In this document: positions 12,120 to 14,942 of the stretch, piece by piece
How the letters are laid out: each line of letters starts with the position of its first letter
How positions within the stretch are numbered: position 1 is the first letter of the stretch
DNA from: Bacteroidales bacterium
GTDB taxonomy: Bacteria; Bacteroidota; Bacteroidia; Bacteroidales; WCHB1-69
Length of the DNA: 14,942 nt
NCBI GenBank assembly: GCA_028684405.1
Contig: JAQUGA010000041.1
Location: 1-14,942, forward strand
Direction: 5' to 3'
Notes under the pieces: model-generated
Databases searched by the model: none
The model's input: the letters and a program-made list of their open reading frames with translations, nothing else
Told to the model about the DNA's origin: nothing
Made by a program: the position numbers and the translations under genes

Positions 12120-14942
12120 TTAAAAATAGGCTCTCAACGAAATATTTCCGGTATGAATCATCTTAGAATTTTCGGATAGTCGTCCTTCATAATTAGCATT
12201 TAACTGCAAGTTTTGTCCAATGTTGGTTTGAATATTCAAGGACGTCAAAAAATTCACTCCTTGGGATAATCCATCCATCATTTCAAAGGCAATGGACTGA
12301 TTTTGATTTCCATTAAATACGTTTTTGACGAAGGAAACTTTCCAGTTCAAAACTCCCTTATTGGTTACATTATATGTTAGCTCGGAGGAAATTGAGGTCA
12401 AAAATAATTGTTCGGATTGGCTTACTTGATTATTTTTTTCGGCATATTTATAACTTAAAATCCAACGAAAATTCGATGAAAATAAAAAATTAGCAGACTC
12501 CTCTATCGAGATCTGTTTTATTCTATTATTGCGACTGGCAAACTGGTCGGATTGATATTGCTTTTCCCCAAATCCAAAATCGGTTCGAGAAGTGAGTTTT
12601 TTGAACAAAACCAAGCGAAATATATTATTAAAATTTTCGAACTTTCTCTTTTCAAAACCTCCGGTTAAAAACATTTTGCTCATTCCATTGGCATAAACAA
12701 ACTCGTGGCTCCAAAGTGGACTTCTCTGATTGATTATAAAACTGTTTCTAAGCGTCTGATTAATGGACACTAAATCGGTATCTGATACATTATACGCCAA
12801 CGGATTATAAGCCTGTAAAGCATTGTTTTGCAACTTCTTATCCGATCTGAAATTAAACTGATTTGAAAACCGAGCCAAAAAACCTTTAAAGTCTCTACGT
12901 TTATGCCAATCAAGCGGGGTTGCAAATTGAATGTTTTGATTAAAACGACTGTTGTATGTTTTAATATAATCGTTGGTGAGTCGCCATAATTTTATGTATT
13001 CCCCTTCATCGGCAAACACGGCCTGTTCAAACTCATCCAGCTCTTCAATGCCATTTTCGTTGTAATCTTTCCAAACAAAATTACCAGTTCCTTTAGCCAC
13101 TTTTAGGTAATAGAAATCTCTTCTTTGCTCCTGTCCGCCTGACGCTTCGTAAAAAGTGTTTAAACGCAATATTTTGTTCAAGACAAGGCCCGAATAATCT
13201 AACGTTGATCCCAAATTCGATTCTGATTTTCCAAAAATAGTATCTCGAAAAACCCGATCGCTGTATACAATTGAAGTATTTAGATTATGATTTTCACTTT
13301 TTAGCGTGACAAAGTTCAAACCAAACATATCTGTTTTGGACTCGGATATCAAATCCAATCCGCCAGGTACATTGTCAGAGCGAGTCAAGTAATAAAGCTT
13401 GTATTCAATTTTTGAAGAATCGCATTGCGAAATATACCACTCCATTTGCGTAAAACCGTTGCTGTTGGCGCTTAGGCTATCGGTGTTTCTATCTCTTTGC
13501 AAATTCTCTTCTAAACTCAGATTTACACCTACTTTCAAAAAGGATAAATGGTACTGAATTCCAGATTTATGATGCAACAAAGTGTTTTTGAGAGAATCTC
13601 TTTGAGCCGTTAAATAAAAGCCTTCGTTCGAAATGAGAAATCTTTTTGTTTTAGACAAATGTGTCCATTGATTTTGCAAACCATGATACACATTTTGGTA
13701 CAACAAATTTTGAATTCCCCAAGAGAACTGATGATTTTTATTTTGTAGCGATAATTTTAATCGACCCGAATGCTGCGTATTTTGCAAATTCATTTCAGAA
13801 AGTCCGAAATTTCGCATAAACTCTACGGGTCTAAAAGACTCAATCTCATTGAAGTTCTTGGAGATATATTCATAGGCTACATCCCCTTTAAATGTCCATA
13901 TATGAGTGCTGTCTTTGGTTATTATTTTTTGAATTAAATTATATTCTACCAATCCAGCAAACCCATGATTGTCCTGGCTGTCCATTTTAGAAAAGGTATT
14001 TTTATCCAACGAACTATAGGCTATCTCTGTTTTCAATTGAGAATGATTTCCAATTTGAAGGACATTTCCTGCATTGATCATTTGTGCTTGTTTGGGCGGA
14101 TTGAGTGCCATTACGGGCTCATACTCGCCTTGCGGTATCCCATTGAGCGGTGCCACCCAACGAAAAACTCGACCATTTGCAAGATTCGACTCTAAAACAT
14201 AATTCCCTTTTCCGGCACCTAGGTGCGAAAATCCAATGCGATAAAATGCACTGTCGGGATTGGTTGAGTATACATAAACAGAGTCATAAAAAAATCCATT
14301 TACCAAAGTGTCTACTCTTTTATATCGAATTTCGTTGGTCGAAAAAGCCAAAGAATCTACATTTCTGTAAAAAGCATTTTCTACTTCATCGCCCATGCTC
14401 GATAAAAAAAGTTTTTGATCGTCGCTCAACTGAGGCTGTATGGATTGATTTTTTAAATCTTTTTCGACGTAATACGAAACAAAGCTATGATTTTTTGCTG
14501 TTTTATGTTCGATTTGACTGTATGAAAAAGTACGAGAGTAGTTTTTGTCCGAATATTCAAATTCTACCACAATTCTTTTTTCTTTGGTAATCATTGTTTT
14601 GGGCGTAAAACTGATTTCTCCTAAATTATAGTCAATGGTGTAATCATTCAAATCGCCACGCACTTTCAAAACACCATCGATATACACTTTTTCAGATCCC
14701 GCTAGAACCAAAATAAAGGGTTCGTTGTTTTGGCCCAGCAATTTATAAGGCCCTTGATTCCCATCTGAAGGTTTTATTTCTTGCCGAATAAATTTCCCTT
14801 TAGAAATAGAGATGGCCGTTTTTAATCTCAAATTTGCAGAATCCTTCAAAGCCTGAGAATGTTCGATGGCACCTCCCAGTAGTTTTTTATTAAATCTCAA
14901 AAAATGATTGGGTTCGTTTTTTAGCTCAAAATCTCCAGCTGT
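12120..14942 (-). CDS. Large probable outer-membrane beta-barrel protein, N-terminus beyond the window
   Basis: An open frame of about 940 residues enters from the right edge. A Met codon at 14898-14900 exists, but the frame stays open for the remaining 14 codons, beginning TAGDFELKNEPNHF, so this is most likely not the start. Counting from that Met, a beta-rich segment (about 49-131) contains QGPYKLLG, LAGSEKVYIDG, DYTIDYNLGEISFTP and RIVVEFEYSDKNYSR. Next comes a long region with many alternating polar/hydrophobic stretches and frequent aromatic residues, suggesting a barrel. An EF-hand-like acidic loop, DYNENGIEELDEF, starts at residue 612 (13029-13067). The protein ends NISLRAYF, with the terminal Phe typical of BAM-inserted outer-membrane proteins. 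I recognise this as a conserved uncharacterised type in Bacteroidota but cannot name a function. It lies upstream of the T9SS genes on the same strand, 468 bp away, so it is probably a separate unit. Confidence 0.7.
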   Translation of the reverse strand, partial: TAGDFELKNEPNHFLRFNKKLLGGAIEHSQALKDSANLRLKTAISISKGKFIRQEIKPSDGNQGPYKLLGQNNEPFILVLAGSEKVYIDGVLKVRGDLNDYTIDYNLGEISFTPKTMITKEKRIVVEFEYSDKNYSRTFSYSQIEHKTAKNHSFVSYYVEKDLKNQSIQPQLSDDQKLFLSSMGDEVENAFYRNVDSLAFSTNEIRYKRVDTLVNGFFYDSVYVYSTNPDSAFYRIGFSHLGAGKGNYVLESNLANGRVFRWVAPLNGIPQGEYEPVMALNPPKQAQMINAGNVLQIGNHSQLKTEIAYSSLDKNTFSKMDSQDNHGFAGLVEYNLIQKIITKDSTHIWTFKGDVAYEYISKNFNEIESFRPVEFMRNFGLSEMNLQNTQHSGRLKLSLQNKNHQFSWGIQNLLYQNVYHGLQNQWTHLSKTKRFLISNEGFYLTAQRDSLKNTLLHHKSGIQYHLSFLKVGVNLSLEENLQRDRNTDSLSANSNGFTQMEWYISQCDSSKIEYKLYYLTRSDNVPGGLDLISESKTDMFGLNFVTLKSENHNLNTSIVYSDRVFRDTIFGKSESNLGSTLDYSGLVLNKILRLNTFYEASGGQEQRRDFYYLKVAKGTGNFVWKDYNENGIEELDEFEQAVFADEGEYIKLWRLTNDYIKTYNSRFNQNIQFATPLDWHKRRDFKGFLARFSNQFNFRSDKKLQNNALQAYNPLAYNVSDTDLVSINQTLRNSFIINQRSPLWSHEFVYANGMSKMFLTGGFEKRKFENFNNIFRLVLFKKLTSRTDFGFGEKQYQSDQFASRNNRIKQISIEESANFLFSSNFRWILSYKYAEKNNQVSQSEQLFLTSISSELTYNVTNKGVLNWKVSFVKNVFNGNQNQSIAFEMMDGLSQGVNFLTSLNIQTNIGQNLQLNANYEGRLSENSKMIHTGNISLRAYF

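Noticed and set aside
14898..14900. Met codon as the start of the large protein
   Set aside because: The frame remains open to the window edge with residues (TAGDFELKNEPNHF) that continue the protein's style, and no signal peptide follows this Met, as an outer-membrane protein would need.

Overview
The window comes from an AT-rich member of the Bacteroidota that carries a type IX secretion system (T9SS). The core T9SS genes gldK, gldL, gldM and gldN lie in the canonical order, with a PorP/SprF-type outer-membrane gene directly upstream. Most genes lack Shine-Dalgarno sequences, and Bacteroidota-type -7 boxes (TAnnTTTG) can be seen. GldL is 299 aa with a long cytoplasmic coiled coil and a short periplasmic hairpin. 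By my recollection of the family this is closer to PorL of Porphyromonas than to the roughly 215-aa GldL of Flavobacterium johnsoniae. The porP-K-L-M-N order also matches Porphyromonas. This leans towards Bacteroidales or a relative, but the order cannot be fixed from the sequence alone.

Layout, left to right. Positions 1-179 hold the 3' end of a + strand gene whose tail resembles the end of very large acyl-CoA dehydratase activase-type proteins. It converges on a - strand FucP/GluP-type sugar:H+ symporter gene (290-1534), and the short gap between them is filled by a 27-bp tandem repeat and a hairpin. A + strand sugar-nucleotidyltransferase-like gene (1916-2815) is divergent from the symporter. 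A 505-bp convergent gap follows, containing a 123-bp imperfect palindrome (2829-2951). Everything to the right is on the - strand. In transcription order from the right edge it is: a very large, N-terminally incomplete, probable outer-membrane protein gene (12120-14942); a 468-bp gap with a candidate promoter; porP/sprF (10683-11651); gldK (9155-10600); gldL (8191-9090); gldM (6506-8143); gldN (5497-6486); a strong intrinsic terminator (5446-5472); and recG (3321-5429).

How the genes work together. GldL and GldM form the inner-membrane proton-driven motor of the T9SS. The GldM periplasmic domains reach towards the GldK/GldN ring under the outer membrane. PorP/SprF-type proteins sit in the outer membrane and serve secretion, adhesin attachment or gliding. 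The five genes are closely spaced and probably form one transcription unit that ends at the terminator after gldN. recG (branched-DNA helicase) appears to be separately transcribed from a -7 box lying in the T-tract of that terminator.

The points most worth a second look are the large uncharacterised barrel-like protein upstream of the T9SS genes, the 123-bp palindrome, the 35-residue periodicity in the GldL cytoplasmic domain, and the uneven Shine-Dalgarno usage within the gld cluster. No RNA genes, CRISPR arrays, insertion sequences or prophage genes were seen, and no wholly new system is evident.
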